The position numbers and the translations under genes are program-made. Of a stretch of DNA of 64,000 nucleotides, positions 1 through 13,484 are shown in pieces. The notes beneath the pieces were generated by a model that saw only the letters and a list, made by a program, of their open reading frames with translations, made no database searches and was not told the origin of the DNA. The stretch is from Eudromia elegans (taxonomy: Eukaryota > Chordata > Aves > Tinamiformes > Tinamidae): assembly GCA_003342815.1 (NCBI GenBank), contig PTEX01000272.1:800158-864157 (forward strand), in the 5' to 3' direction. How positions within the stretch are numbered: position 1 is the stretch's first letter; each line of letters begins with the position of its first letter.

Positions 1-486
1 TGATCAAGCAATAGAGAAACTAACATGCACTCCCAATTGTTGGAACCCTAGGGATCTCTGTATGTTATACGCAATGTCATATTTCTGCTCTTCTGCCTGT
101 AAAACTGTTTTTTAAAAAAAAGACCAAATCCACAGTAAGCTGTGCAATTTTTCATTACTAACCCTAATGAAATAAACACAATAAAAGGACACAGGTCTGA
201 CAGAAAACATTTGCAGAATCAGGCTAAAAATATAAGTGAAACAAAAGTGACGGGCAAGCATCCTTTCGAATTGGCAATTCACTTCAAATGTGCAACACCA
301 CCATGATTAATGAGGGGTTTTTTTTTCCTCCATTCCCTTACATGTGAAAATTTGACAGTGCCACTGCTACAACACTTCACATTTGGATACTTTTGGATAC
401 TTTTACAGATCCAGCTACAGGAGCATCCGTCCTTTTCCCACTAACGGTACAGGTGTGTGTGTGTCATTATGCATCATCATGGGCTG

Positions 487-500
487 CACCAGAGGGCACC
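487..500 (+). promoter_or_regulatory. CTCF-like motif (plus orientation)
   Basis: CACCAGAGGGCACC matches the CTCF core consensus (CCASYAGRKGGCRSY) at all positions except the first C. This is a motif match only. Confidence 0.35.
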
Positions 501-1159
501 TAGAGCCACATCTGCTGCCAGCAGGATGCTCAACCTCTCTTCTACAGTGATAAGGTTTCAGAGAGACATGTACATCTTTGCATGCATATGAACAAAACCT
601 GATCGGGGTGATCTAACTCCTACCTTTCAGGGGATGATTTTCTTTTGCTCCTCTTGATGACAAAGTTTAAGATGCCCATGACTTCTAGGAGAAGATTTGG
701 AACTTTCTGGAAATCTCTCAGACGAGCATCAATACGGACAAAGCAGAAGTAACCGCTATTCATACACCAGTTAAAGAAGCCAACAGACATTCAGACATTC
801 ACTAAAAATGACAACTAAAGCAATGCAGTGGAATTGAGAAAATTGATTAGAAAGATTACTGGTCTCTTTTGTGATCTACTAGAGATAGAATTCAGCAGAG
901 TTGGAGTTTTTTGTTGTTTGTTTTCTTTGTTTTAAATAACGCTTCCCAAACAAATTTCTATAAAACAGAATAAGTACTAAAAAAAAAAAAAAAAAATATA
1001 TATTTGGAACTCCAGCAAGCCTACTAACTTACATGTAGATAGGGGTTGATTTAAAAAAAAACCCACACCACACACATGACATCTCTGCTGATCCAAGTCA
1101 GAAATGTTGAAAATACATTCAAAAATTGCTTATTTATTATTATATAATATGCATAATAT

Positions 1160-1201
1160 ACTCATATATATTATATGAATATACATATGTTATATATGAG
1201 T
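1160..1201. repeat. AT-rich inverted repeat
   Basis: ACTCATATATA at 1160-1170 pairs with TATATATGAGT at 1191-1201, within a longer TA-rich stretch (about 1135-1215). Confidence 0.8.
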
Positions 1202-1348
1202 TATATATAATTTTAGTACTAACAATATGAGCAAGAATAACAATATGAGCAAAAAACTCACCATGCTACTAGGAGAAATAGAGAGATGGAGTGTTTTAGC
1301 AGAGGTCAGCAAGTTACCTTTGTCATCAGGGAACACTGCTTTTGTTGC

Positions 1349-1370
1349 TTTGTTTTGTTTTGTTTTGTTT
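1349..1370. repeat. (TTTTG)n microsatellite
   Basis: Four consecutive TGTTT units. Confidence 0.9.
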
Positions 1371-2487
1371 CAGTTTATTGTTCATTTTAGAGCTCTTAAT
1401 TTAAAGGACAAAAACTAATTCTGTCTTTCTTCCAGACAAAAGATGTAAGAGGAATTACTAACTGTAAATCCCTTCCAGTTAAATAACTTAGTGCCACAAG
1501 ATGCCTCTAGCTACAGATACTCCTACTGAGGCAAAGTACATACAGTAGACAAGATGTGAAGAAAGAGAGGTATTGGTCTCAAATCTTCTTAAGCTATAGA
1601 AACCCAAAGTGTTATTGACACTTTCAGATAATATTGGATTTGACTCTACACTGAAAGTGTCCTTTTCATGTCAAAGCCATTCCCCAAAGGAAAAAAAAAG
1701 TTCAAAGTTTTGACAACAAAAGTCATCATTCAGCAAGGAGGAAAAGAGATTTTACTGGTAATCTGGCTCTTTGATTACACAGACCTGGAGCGGGAAAATC
1801 AAACAAACAGCAAACTCCCCTGACTTAAAGTTGTCAGGACGTCATTCCGGATGGCAGGCCAGACATATTGCCAGATTAACAAGACTAGTGTAGAATGAAC
1901 ATTATAAATCTCAAGTCTAACATACCTAAGTCAGTATAATTCTTAAATCCGTGAACCAAGACAGCTTCTAGGTATAGAACAAGCAGGTGTCTGGATGGAT
2001 GATCTCTAAACCAAATGAGAAGGCAAATTCAAAGGCTGCAATATACAAATCCTTAAAGATAGCTTTAGACCTAATAAGTTTACTTCCCATGACAGCAGGA
2101 CTTCAGAACTCCGTAACTGACTAAAAGGGATAACTTAGTCAATCGATCTTAGTTAATTGATCCCAATCAATGCTAAACAACTCTTGCAAATTCTTAAAAG
2201 TCTTAGATTCAGACCTCTAAAATAAGCCTTCTATACACATTCAAAGATTTTTTTTCCCTCTTTTCTTTTACAAGTCAGTCTATAGAAAGCAGTTAGGCAA
2301 AGATGAAATTATCTTTATTAGTTATTACATACCATATAGTGCTTTGTAGAGGGGAAAAAGAGGCGGGACAATAAATCCAAAAAAAAGATTACTGCCTCTT
2401 TCAAAAATTAACTTCCAGTTCTTAAATGGATTAAGACCAACAGTAAGCATTAGAGGTAGTGCCAAAAAGCTCTCCAGAAATGATTAG

Positions 2488-4812
2488 CATAGAATCATAG
2501 AATGCTTAAGGTTGGAAGGGACCTCTAGAGGTCATCTAGTCCAATGCCACTGCACACGCAGGGTCTCCTAGAGCATGTGGCACAGGGTGGCATCCAGGCA
2601 GGTTTGGAAGATCTCCAGAGAAGGAGACTCCACCACCTCTCTGGGCAGCCTATTCCAGGGCTCTGTCACCCTCACTGTTAAGAAATTCTTTCTCAAGTTC
2701 CTGTGGAACTTTTGGTGCCTCAATTTCTGGCCACTTCCTCTAGTCCTATTGCTGGCCATCACTGAGGTCAGCCCCCTCCTCCTCACTCTCTCCCTTAAGG
2801 TATTTATGCACACTGATGAGGACTCTCAGCCTTCTCTTCTCCAGGCTGAACAGGCCCAGCCCTCTCAGCCTTTCCTCATAGGGCAGATGTTCCAGGCCCC
2901 TAATCATCTTCGTGGCCCTGCACTGGACTGTCTCCAGCAGCTCCACGTCCCTCTTGCACTGGGGAGCCCAGAACTGCACACAGTACTCGAGGTACTGTGG
3001 CCTCACCAGGGCTGAGTAGAGGGGCACAATCACCTCCCTCGATCTGCTGGAGACGCTCTTCCCAATGCACCCCAAGATCCCATTGGCCGCCTTGGCCACG
3101 AGGGCACACTGCTGCCTCATGGTCAACTTGTCCACCATGACGCCCAGGTCCCTCTCTGCAGAGCTGCTCTCCAGGAGGTCGGTCCCCAGCCTGTATGGGT
3201 GTCTGGGGTTATTCCTCCCCAGGAGCGGGACCCTGCACTTGCCCTTGTTGAACTTCATGAGGTTACTCTCCACCCAGCTGTCCAGTCTGTCCAGATCCCT
3301 CTGGATGGCAGAGCAGCCCTCAGGGCTATCAGCTGCTCCTCCCAGTTTGGTGTCATCAGCAAACTTGCTGAGGGAGCACTCCATCCCTTCATCCAGGTCG
3401 TTAATGAATAAGTTGAACAGGACTGGACCAAGGACAGACCCCTGGGGGACACCGCTAACCACAGGCCTCCAGCTGGACTCGGCACCACTCTCTGGGCCCT
3501 GTCATCCACCCACTTCCTAGTCCACCTCACTGTCCACCCATCTATCCCACTCTTCTGGAACTTGTCCAGGAGGATGCTGTGAGGGACGGTGTCAAAAGCC
3601 TTGCTGAAGTCCAGATAGATGACATCCACCGCTCTGCCCTCATCTATCCATCTAGTCACCCCATCATAGAAGGTTATCAGGTTAGTCAAGCATGATCTCC
3701 CCTTCGTGAACCCATGCTGGCTACTCCTGAGCACCTTCTTCTCCTCCATGTGCCTGGAGACAGCAGCCAGGATGAGCTGCTCCATCACCTTCCCAGGGAC
3801 AGAGGTCAGGCTCACCAGCCTGTAGTTGCCCGGTCCTCCTCCTCCTTGCCTTTTTTGAAGACTGGAGTGACATTGTCTTTCTTCCAGTCCTCCGGCACCT
3901 CCCCTGTTCTCCAGGACCTTTCAAAGATGATGGAGAGCGGCTTGGCTACGACATCTGCCAGCTCACGCAGCATTCTGGGGTGCATCCCATCGGGGCCCAT
4001 GGATTTGTGGGTGTTGATTTTCCTCAGGTGCTCTCTAACCAAATCTTCCTCTACCCGGGGCAAGTCTTCCTCTCTCCAGTCCCTTCTCATTTCCCTAGGG
4101 TCTGGGACGCTAAGGGGCTTCCCTTGAGAGCTGTCAGCCCTGTCTGGGCTCTGTAGTTCCTGGGGACCAGCCCTAGCAGAAGACTGAGGCAAAGAAGGCA
4201 TTTAGTAACTCTGCCTTCTCCACATCCTCCGTTACCAACGCACCCTCCCCATTCAGCAGCGGACCGACATTTTCTCTAGTCTTCCTCTTGCTGCTGATGT
4301 ATTTGTAGAATCCCTTCCTGTTATCCTTCATGTCCCTCGCTAGTTCTAATTCCAAGCAGGTCTTGGCCTTCCTCGTCGCACCCCTGCATTCCCTGACAAT
4401 GTTCCTATATTGATCCCACGTGGCCTGGCCCTTCTTCCACCTAATGTATGTTTTCTTCTTCTCATTAAGTTTCCCTAGCAGCTCCTTTCCCATCCACACA
4501 GGTCTCTTGCCCCTCTTACTTGACTTTCTACTGGTCGGAATACACCGATCCTGGGCTTGGAGAAAGTGGCGCTTGAAGATAAGCCAGCTCTCCTGGATGC
4601 CCTTTCCTTCTAGGACCCTGGTCCAGGGGATTTCTCCAAGGAGCTCCCTGAGGAGGTCAAAGTTGGCTCTCTTCAAGTCCAGCGCTGTAATCCTACTTCT
4701 TGCCCAGCTCCCTCCACGCAGGATCATGAATTCCAACATCTCCTGGTCACTGCATCCAAGACTGGCCCCGACCCTCACGTTTCCCACTAGACCATCTCTG
4801 GTTAGGAATTTT
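2488..4812 (-). mobile_element. CR1 LINE, 5'-truncated, decayed (about 2.3 kb)
   Basis: The 3' end with two octamer-like units (CATAGAATCATAGAATG) is at 2488-2504. The coding direction is minus. Successive minus-strand frames give recognisable CR1 ORF2 pieces: the endonuclease/RT linker (4787-4173, ending FFASVF), the early RT (4201-3812, MGPDGMHPRMLRELAD), RT with LDFSKAFDTV (about 3815-3500), RT with [10 protein letters not shown] and FADDTK (3462-2746), and the C-terminal [17 protein letters not shown] piece (2813-2568). At least four frame changes separate them, so the copy is dead. The 5' half (ORF1 and most of the endonuclease) is missing, as in most CR1 copies. Confidence 0.95.
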
Positions 4813-7800
4813 TAAAGTCATTGCTCATTTCTAAAAATAAAACCATTACAATGTGCTATTATTTTTCTAGTTATAGCTCCCAGGCCTTACAAAAAGCACT
4901 CATATCTCAAAGATAACTTGTGAAAAAAATCTCAGATCTAAATAAAGATGTATTTCCATGGACCAAAACAAGACAAATTTCCTGAAATTCTCGAGAAAGG
5001 ATGACTAAACCAGGGGCACTATGTCTTATTTCTCCTAACACTTTGACTTCATTGATTCCATTCTTTATGTTTCAAACTCAAAAAATGCTATCCTCCACTT
5101 TTGATTCTCCAGGTTCTGAATGATTGTTTCCTACTCTTCACACAACAAGGAATCTTTGTTTTTTATTTCAAAGCTGACTTATCAATACTGATCTCAATCA
5201 GAAATAGCCACCTACTACTCACTGAATGAACATAGTAGGTTAAGAAGGGGTGGGAGATATTTATATGATTTGCTTTCTTTTTAGTTTGTAAGAGATGCAT
5301 TATTAAGCAAAAGATTATGTGCAGCATACCGAGCTTTTTCGGCTACACCTTTTCTGTGCCCTTCCTAAAACTGAGTTCTTTCAATTTCTGTGAATAGCAA
5401 GAACTCACATTTTCCCCCTCCTTGTTTTCCCTTTCATTAATGTTTTCTGCTAAAAATCTCTTTTCGCTTTGTGAGTGAAAAGATAGTGTCCTTAGCACTG
5501 GGTGCTATTTTTTCACAGCCCAGATGATTAGGGCTCCTGCAATAAGAATAACGACATATTCAAAATCACAGCTGCTACTGTGGCCAAAACAAAGGCACTC
5601 TTACTCTTTCAAATCTGGCAAAACAAAAACTCACAGAGACATAATTTAATTCATAAGTAGAAGGCCAAAATATAACTCTCTAAAGTCTTCAGATACTTTA
5701 GTGGTGCTACCTTCAGAGTAGGTCACCACTTACAGTAGATATAAAAATAAAATGAAATTTTCACAGAGTTCATGCTAATAACGGTGTATCTTTAACATAA
5801 TTAAAGCATTTCAACTTCATTGAAAGCCACTTATATCTTATAAAACTCATTTTTATTAGATTCCCACTTAGCTCAGTTACCAATTACCAATTACCTTCAA
5901 TACTTCTTCAAATATATACTCAAGAAAATAAATATTGAACTGCTTAGGCTCCACTATTTTGCATCAGGACTACAGAGATGTTTCCTCACCTATTACATCA
6001 CAGCTATCTTGAAGTGGAAATTAAGTAAAAAATATATTACTTTTACTCATCCTTCCCTTCCCTCCGCTCTATATAGCACACACAAAAGGATAAAATAATA
6101 ATAAATAAAATAAAGGATAAAATAAACAATAAAAGATAAAGAGGAGCTAAAACATTAATCAAGATGCTCAGAAGTATTTCCTGAACACTGCGTATCTGCT
6201 TTTACATGAGCAAGATCTTGTTATTTTGAAATGCTTTAGAGTAGACTCTTGACCCACTGCTGACTTGGTGCTCTTGCTCGGTCTGGGAGAACCTACAACC
6301 ACATGCCCTTAAACTGCAGTAGTCTGTCTTTGGTTATCTCATTTAGAAAATGACCAGGTGATAGTCTACAGTTCTCTTTTATATTTATATAAAATGTTAA
6401 TAACTTTGATTAAATAACAAACACAAGAAAGAGCTTCCATTAAGTTTTAGTCTCCTACTACCACCTCAACAATCTTGGTCTCTTTAAAATATTTTATGAG
6501 AGGATATTAAGGTGAAAAGAATTAGTATTGCCCATTTATTATCTAGCAAAGCTGTTACTCATTTCAAGTGACTTTCTAACTGTGTATGCACTGACATCCA
6601 ATCGTATTTGCTTTTCCCTAAGCATCCTTTACTTATATAGTTACTGTTATTAAATCTGCTATTAATACTGCTGCTATTAAATCTCTTACTCCCTTCCCTA
6701 AAGAATTTATATTTCCTACAAAACTTGGGCCAGACTCATAGAAACTTGAAGGTTTCAGTGAAGGAAGGAAAAAAAAAAGTATTTTGGCATTACTTTTTGT
6801 CTTTCAAAGAGTAGGGCTGGGTAGAAAAGTCACAATTAATATATCAGAGCTCTCTGCCAGACTTTTATAGCATTACAGGATTTTTCAGCTATAAAGAAGC
6901 ATATTGAATCTTTAGAGCACAGCCCATTCTTCACTGCTTCAGTTGTCTCCTTTTGTTTACAAGACTCTGCCATCCCTCTCTGTGAATTGAATGCTAAACT
7001 ATCTCTAGAGAGACGTTATATTGCTTACAGAATGCCTCAGCAGATGGTGCTTCCTGTTGCAACAGAAGGCTGTGATTACACCTGAACTCTTCAAGAACTC
7101 TATCTTAAACAGAAACCCAAGATAAATGAAAGTCCTAAAGCTCTATCCTTTGCATCCTGTTTTTCCACTTTTGGAATAGATTAATAAATGAAGTCCTAGA
7201 TTTGGAAATTGCTAACATTCTTTCATTGGAACAATTTGTCAGACTATTGCTGACACAGTCTCCATTTCTGGTACTTGGTCATTCTATACCTTATTACAGC
7301 ACTGTTCATTATAGGTATAAAATGGAATAGACCTTCACCAGGAAGTGTCTATAAAGACAAAATGAAGCACCACAAACACCATCTGGATTCAAAAGTTCAA
7401 TGTACTATAGCAGTTTGCCACTGCATGTGAAATGGACCTTTTTACAAGAAGATCTATGAAGTCTTTGCAGCTGCATACATCTCATCTACTCTACTGATCC
7501 TTTAGTTTTAGTAAAATGGAAGAAACTCTGAAAGCTAATATTAGGACCATATAGCTTAAAAGCATAACCCAAAACAGCATTATAGCAGTTAATTATCCAA
7601 AGAACACATACACATTTATCAAATATATAAGGAGGTATCAAAAGGCAACCATTTAGAATAGAAAATATCAAAAAATTGTTTTCTTGCTCTTTATTTCCCA
7701 ATTGCAGCTGTATACTGTTTCACTGTCTGGCTTGCACAGCTGATAATGAGACATGACAGAACGAGTTAGTACTACCTTTTGGGTGCATTGTTTCCAGAAC

Positions 7801-8724
7801 AAAAGAATCTTATTTAACTGACAGAGAAAGGACATTGTTGGTTGCCCGGCTACACAGTCCTCCCTCCGTCTCCATTACCAGTTCTGTATTTTTTATGGTC
7901 TGAACACTTTTAGCCATTGTCTAGAAGGAAATACAAACCCAGATTCTGCCCCTTTACAAAGCCTAAGAGCTCTTGGGACCTTGTGAAAAGGAGCCAGGCA
8001 AGAATAAGTCCTCCTTCTCCAAAGCAAGGAGGTCCTTCTCCTAAGGGGCTATAATTGTTTCCTTCTATTAACGGTTATTTAATTTCTATGGCTTTTCATG
8101 CTACAAAAACAAAAGGAGACACATTTTCGCAAGAGGTACAGGATGCTACTAGTACCTGAATGCCCATGCTCTTACAAAGATCTTCTCTGAAGGTGAAAAG
8201 GCTATTTTCATCCAGATTTCCTGACCAGATGACATAAATGTCATAAGTAGTGCCTCATCACAGTAGGTGTCCTCAAACTCAACTGAATAGGAAATTAAAC
8301 TTGTATCTCAGGTTCAGCAAATTTTAACCAACATTCACCTTTTAAATAGGCAGATGATTCACAGAAGTAAGTTGCCATTTTCTTGGTGGATTTCAGAAAG
8401 TGAAAGATCACTTTTGAAAAATTTTAAAAATAGTAGATTTGAAGAATCTTTTCAGAATCTTAGTGATTTCCATGTTTTTTGGTTTTAGGCATGTAAACCC
8501 TAGAAGCAAGTTGAGACACACTCGGGTGGTAGAAGTTAGCAGTGAGAATTTTGCCTCATTGAGAGATTGATAATGAAAAACTCCTCTTTATGTCCTCCTT
8601 TGCATTCTCAGGACATTACAGAGCAACACAGACATACCTGAATCATTATATTACTACTGGAACTCACACCAGATTAACTTATTCAGAGGTTTCATTCTTT
8701 TTTTCAGTTTTTATTCACCTTTGC
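4813..8724. other. Intergenic, no gene or repeat recognised
   Basis: Unique AT-rich sequence. The longest ORF (71 codons, 7486-7701 minus) has no recognisable features. Confidence 0.75.
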
Positions 8725-9185
8725 TAAGCATAGTGACCTCTGGAGATCACACAGTCCAAACCTTTGCTCAAGCAGGGTCACCCAGAACACATTGCACAGG
8801 ATTGTGTCTAGGCAGGTTTTGAAGATCTTCAGAGAACGACACCCTGCAACATCTCTGGGCAGCCTGTTCAGGTATTATATTACCCTCACAGTCAAAAAGT
8901 TTTTCCTCAAATTCTGTCAAAACTTCCTGTTCTTCAATTTGTGGCCGCTGTCTCTCGTCCTATCGCTGGCCACCACTGAAAAGAGTCTAGCCCCATCCTC
9001 TTGACAACCTCCATTAAGATATTTGTGCACACAAATACAATCTCCTTGTCAGCCTTGTCGAGGCTAAGCAGGCCTGGCTCTCTCAGCCTCTTCTTGTAGC
9101 AGAGATGCTCCAGTTCCCTATTCAACTTTGTAGGTCTACTCTCTCCAGTAGTTCCCTGTCTCTGTTCTCCTGGAGAGCCCAGAAT
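8725..9185 (-). mobile_element. Old CR1 LINE 3' fragment
   Basis: It aligns by eye with the 3' 450 bp of the larger copy at 2.5-3.0 kb (gacctctggagatca, gggcagcctgttc, tcctatcgctggccaccactga, gctctctcagcctc) but with many changes and indels. The terminal octamers are eroded. Orientation is minus. Remnant ORFs on both strands are not genes. Confidence 0.85.
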
Positions 9186-10710
9186 GAAGGGCAAAGACAT
9201 GAACTCCATGTCAGAAATAAAATTTTTTTTGGAACACAGAAATAGGAAATTTATTTGCAATGATCAAGTCAAATCAATGATCAGATCATGTGCCACCATT
9301 CAGAAGGAAGCACATTTGAACATAGGAGCACAAACAAGTTTCACTCTTCCTTATTATTGGACCAAAAGCTGCTGATCAAGGTGATAATTTTGGATACTTG
9401 CATTTCTTTTATTACTGTACATATGTTATCTTTCAATTATAACATTTTAAAAATCCATCTTTCAATCGTTCTCCCATTGTACTGGCATTAAAAGAGTATC
9501 TTGATTCAACTTCTGATGCTATCATTAAAATCCTATTTCAAGTAATCTTGCATAGGTTCTACCTCATGCAATTTGTCCACACATACTTTCTTTACACCCT
9601 CGCAGTTTGGTTGGCTCACCTGTTAATATCAGATACATAATTTCACCTTCCAAGTTTGCCTCTTATTTTTGTGTCATTGCTTATCTGTTGATACTAGTCA
9701 AATAATTTTATCTTCTCACATACACCTACTCCTTACCTCCTTTTGTGCCTCCCCAAAGTTAAAGCTCTGTTCCTAATGTATTTACCCAGATAACCTTTTA
9801 TATTAAATTTTCTATTAAAAAAAAACTCCTACTTCTCATGTAATGGCCATAAAAGAACAAATAGATGGAAAAAATAACTACTTGGTCACTGTAATCTTTG
9901 CCTTTACTACTCTTGTTTGCTCAGTATGGGCAGCTCAGTCACTCCCGACATACAGAAGCATTTGATTTTTTAAACAGGAAAAACAAATCTCAAACTCAGG
10001 CTGGTTAAAGAAAGCTGAGCACTGCTCAGCTACCACTCTAAATACAGAGTAGGCTTTTTTTATGTGTGTGGTCAAAGTTGTTGCACACTTGACAGGACAG
10101 CTTCATTAAACCAAAAAATTTACACCTGGGGGAATACTTTTTCCACTCTAGTCACAGCACAGAGTCACAGCTTACCTGTCTTGATTATCAGACAAGCCCA
10201 TTTCTTTCTTTCCCTTGAGATTAGTTCAGAAATATCTTCTATTATTCAAAAACACATTTTTATAGCTTCTGTGGAAAATAACTCTCCCTGTGCCTCACCC
10301 TAGTTTTCAGTCAGAAATTCCAGCTTCCACCATCTCAGTAGTCCACTGCCACCAACTTTTTCTTCCGAATAGAATGTTTTTAAGACAGAACTTTCTGTTT
10401 CATGAAAAAAAAAAAAAATAATTAAAACTTTGGAGGTTCACATAAACATATTAATGTTTGCCAAATGAATACATCAGAATTTGTTGGAATCTCTGAAAGG
10501 CAATAACCTCTTGTGTATTTTTGTGAGGTATCCCATGCATTTTAAGGGAACCTAATAAACAATGAGTCATTTCAGACGTAGCCAAAACATTGCCAAACTT
10601 TGTAGGTTTTTTTTTTTCTTCTCCATATTTTTTGGTCTGAAAAGAGCATTAAGTTGACAATAATAGAGCAGAACTGGGCTGAGCAACTGGTGAAGAAGGA
10701 GTGGTCCTCT
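9186..10710. other. Intergenic between CR1 piece and LTR
   Basis: Unique AT-rich sequence. Short ORFs such as 10064-10303 show no domain. Confidence 0.7.
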
Positions 10711-10715
10711 GAGTG

Positions 10716-11571
10716 TGTAAGAGACTGTGTTTGTCTCTCTCTATGTGTTGCCTTGTTGCCGAATCATTGATACTGTGATATCAGCCCAAGACTCGAACAA
10801 TGGCTGATGTGCTTATCTCAACGTTATTGCTGCACCATTCACACTTCTTGGCTGCGGCATCAGGAACACTGTGATATCATCTCAAGGATCTGTGACTTTT
10901 TGGGCTAACTATGCTCAGCTGTGCCTGTCAAGGCACATGAGCACTCAAACTGAGGGGAAGAGGAGCACTGGAGTGCGCAGCATGTACGACACAGACGGCA
11001 CATACCAGAAATCTTCAAGTGGGTGGAACCTTCAAGAACTGGGACAATAAAAGGACTACGTTTTCCTCCATGGGGAGAGGCCTTCTTCTTCCTCCTCACC
11101 TGTCCTGAGAGGCCTTCTTCTTCCTCCTCTTCACCTGCACCAAGAGGCCGCCTTCTCCTTCTTCATCTGCACCAAGAGGCCTTCTTCTTCCTCTTCACCT
11201 GCACTGAGTCACTTCTCCTGCACACCAAGGGAGTGGCGGTTTCTTCTTCATCTTCTTCTGAACTCTCTCTCAAGAGATCATCATCAGGATCGAGAGTGGC
11301 CTCTTCTCCCTCCAGATACCATCACATGCACCGAGGTGGAACTGATAGAACGTAGCTGGACTGGTAGTGGTGGTAACTATAATCTTGCTGCATTTCTCTC
11401 CCGCTCGCTCGCTTATGTCTCTTTCTTTTTCCTTTTTCCCTTCTTCTTCTCTCTATTCTATCACGATTATGAAAATACAGCATATAAGGTTGCATGTCAT
11501 TTGACCCCATTTGTGTCTTAATCTCGCTCTTGGGATCGTATCAAAACCTCCCCCAACAGCGGATCGGGACA
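10716..11571 (+). mobile_element. Solitary endogenous-retrovirus LTR (856 bp)
   Basis: The element starts TGTAAGAG and ends GGGACA, giving TGT...ACA termini. It is flanked by identical 5-bp GAGTG on both sides (10711-10715 and 11572-11576), a target-site duplication. It contains two related U3-like direct repeats (ACTGTGATATCA near 10770 and 10870) and an AATAAA at 11046-11051. Downstream come pyrimidine-rich tandem units and CT-rich U5-like sequence. No gag, pol or env is adjacent, so this is a solo LTR from LTR-LTR recombination. The family is not identified; the 5-bp duplication is compatible with several ERV classes. Orientation is inferred from the AATAAA. Confidence 0.72.
11075..11206 (+). 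repeat. Imperfect tandem repeat within the LTR
   Basis: About four units of 31-36 bp, each starting (g)agaggcc and continuing cttcttcttcctc...cacctgcac. Unit starts are near 11075, 11107, 11143 and 11175. The array lies just downstream of the LTR polyA signal. Confidence 0.85.
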
Positions 11572-11617
11572 GAGTGATACGCAAGGGAAAAAAAATCTTT
11601 TCTCTCCAGGGTCTGGG

Positions 11618-12050
11618 ATTCCAGAGGACTGGCCTGAAGGAAGAGAGATATTCAGTTACTCTGCCTTTTCTGTGCCTTTTGTAACCAAGACACCCATCCC
11701 ATTCAGCAGCACACCCACATTTTCTTCACTCTTCTTTTTGCTATGTACTTGAAGAGGCACTTCTTGTTGTCCTTTACATCTGTCGCCAAATTTAATTCCA
11801 AATGCACCTCAGCCTTTCTCAAACCATCCTTGCATGTTCTCACAACATTCCTAAGCTCCCAAGGGGTCTTCTGCCTTCTTTTCCACATTCTGTATACTTC
11901 CTTCTTCTGTTTGAGTTTTGCCAAGGGCTACTTACTCATCCATGGAAGTCTCCTGCTGCCTCTGACTGACTTGATGCTCAAAGGGATGCACAAGTCTTGA
12001 GCTTGGAGGATGTCTGAATACTAGCTAGATCTCTTGTCCCTTTAAGATAA
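11618..12050 (-). mobile_element. Old CR1 LINE internal fragment
   Basis: The minus strand encodes a degraded version of the CR1 endonuclease/RT linker (KLKQKKEVYRMWKRRQKT, then LELNLATDVKDNKKCLFKYI). It corresponds to about 4150-4560 of the larger copy (LNEKKKTYIRWKKGQAT, LELELARDMKDNRKGFYKYI). It is truncated at both ends and carries stops. Confidence 0.88.
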
Positions 12051-13484
12051 GAGGTAAGGTCTAAAACAGGCCACATATATACCATGAACAGAAAGTTTAG
12101 ATGCAAATCTAGTGATTTTATTTTGCTACTAAGCACTTCTTTACCACAATAATCCATGTTCTCAAAACACTTGAGTACTTACAGCATCTTTAAGATAGTT
12201 GCTGTCTTTGCAGATGACTAGTGCTACTTCAAGGAAAAAAAACTATATAGCAATTCAAGTGCTTGAACAAAGAACAGAGATCTTAAGACAATTATCAGAT
12301 TAAAAAATGATAGCTTAATCATTGCTATACTATCCCAGTAGGCAGGAACTTTGAGCACCAAGATAGAGGAGATCTAAAGTGACTGGTTGTATCTGAATGT
12401 GTCTGACTCATATCTTTTCTCCAAGAAACTAGTATCAACAGATCAACACAGTTAAGTCACTACATAAAGGTGCACAGCATATTTATTTGCAGCCTTTTCA
12501 GGAACAGTATAACAGAGTCCATCAAGTATTTGCAATAGGAAGTTAGGCACATAAGTTAAATTCTACTTCTAAAACTGTGGATAAGTTACATACCTGAAGA
12601 GGTTTGTACATTTTTAAAAACATTTAAATGGACGACATACACACTTTTTCTCTAAGATAAGGGAAAAAGGTTCTCATCTAGAACTCATGAGATCTTTCCA
12701 AATGTCCCATTTAAAGTAAATGAAAAACAGTAAGGACATTCTTCATTTCAAGTTACCGAGAAAAACGATAAACAGCTTGAGTTATTGAGTAGTAGGCTAA
12801 GAACATTCCTTTAGCTACATATATCTGAAAATTTCATCTTATATACAAAGCCTCAGATATTAGTTGTTCCACTCACTCAAAAAAAAAAAAAATCTGCTAA
12901 GTAATATTTTATTTCANAAAAAAAAAAAAAAAGAGATGAAACACATCTGTATAGCCCCTGTCTCCAGGCATTTATATATTTTTATTTCTTCTCCTAAAAT
13001 GAAAAACAGATAGGTAATAGTAACGAAGGCAATAGATAGTGAGAAAAGCTTAGGTGTTTGTTAAACTTCATGGGCAACACAGCATCCTCGTAATTTAAAG
13101 GGTGAAGTAGTAATTCACAAGCACACAGTCCTAGACTTTGTGGTAGAAGCACAAAACTCAAGTCATTTACAGGTCTTTCAAGAGGTTCAAACAGAGCCAC
13201 ACCACGAAGAAACAGTTAAGTTTTTTTTCTCAACAGAAGAATAACTAAATGACTATCTTTTAAAAAAATCACATGGCAAGCCCAGGAATATTGTACAGCT
13301 ATTTTCCTTGTCCTCTTCCTCTCCTGTATACATTTTCAGCCAAGAATTACAGATCAGTTATGATGATTAAACAACTCTTTTTTGTTCTGAACCAGATAAG
13401 AACATTAAGAACATGCATAAATAAATAGAAATAATACATTTTGGTTACAGGGATAGGTAACGATGTGCTGTAAAATGGATCTTT

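Larger units (their letters stand above)
1..2487. other. Intergenic, no gene seen
   Basis: AT-rich unique sequence with an A18 run near 979-996, the TA-rich inverted repeat and the TTTTG microsatellite. The 63-codon ORF at 1227-1418 runs into the microsatellite and is not gene-like. Confidence 0.75.

Noticed and set aside
2575-3015. 146-codon plus-strand ORF inside the CR1 copy, and similar plus-strand ORFs to 4815
   Set aside because: Antisense shadow of CR1 ORF2. The real coding direction is minus.
4173-4787. 204-codon ORF as a host gene
   Set aside because: Clear CR1 ORF2 content (endonuclease/RT linker), frameshifted at both ends. It is part of a dead LINE.
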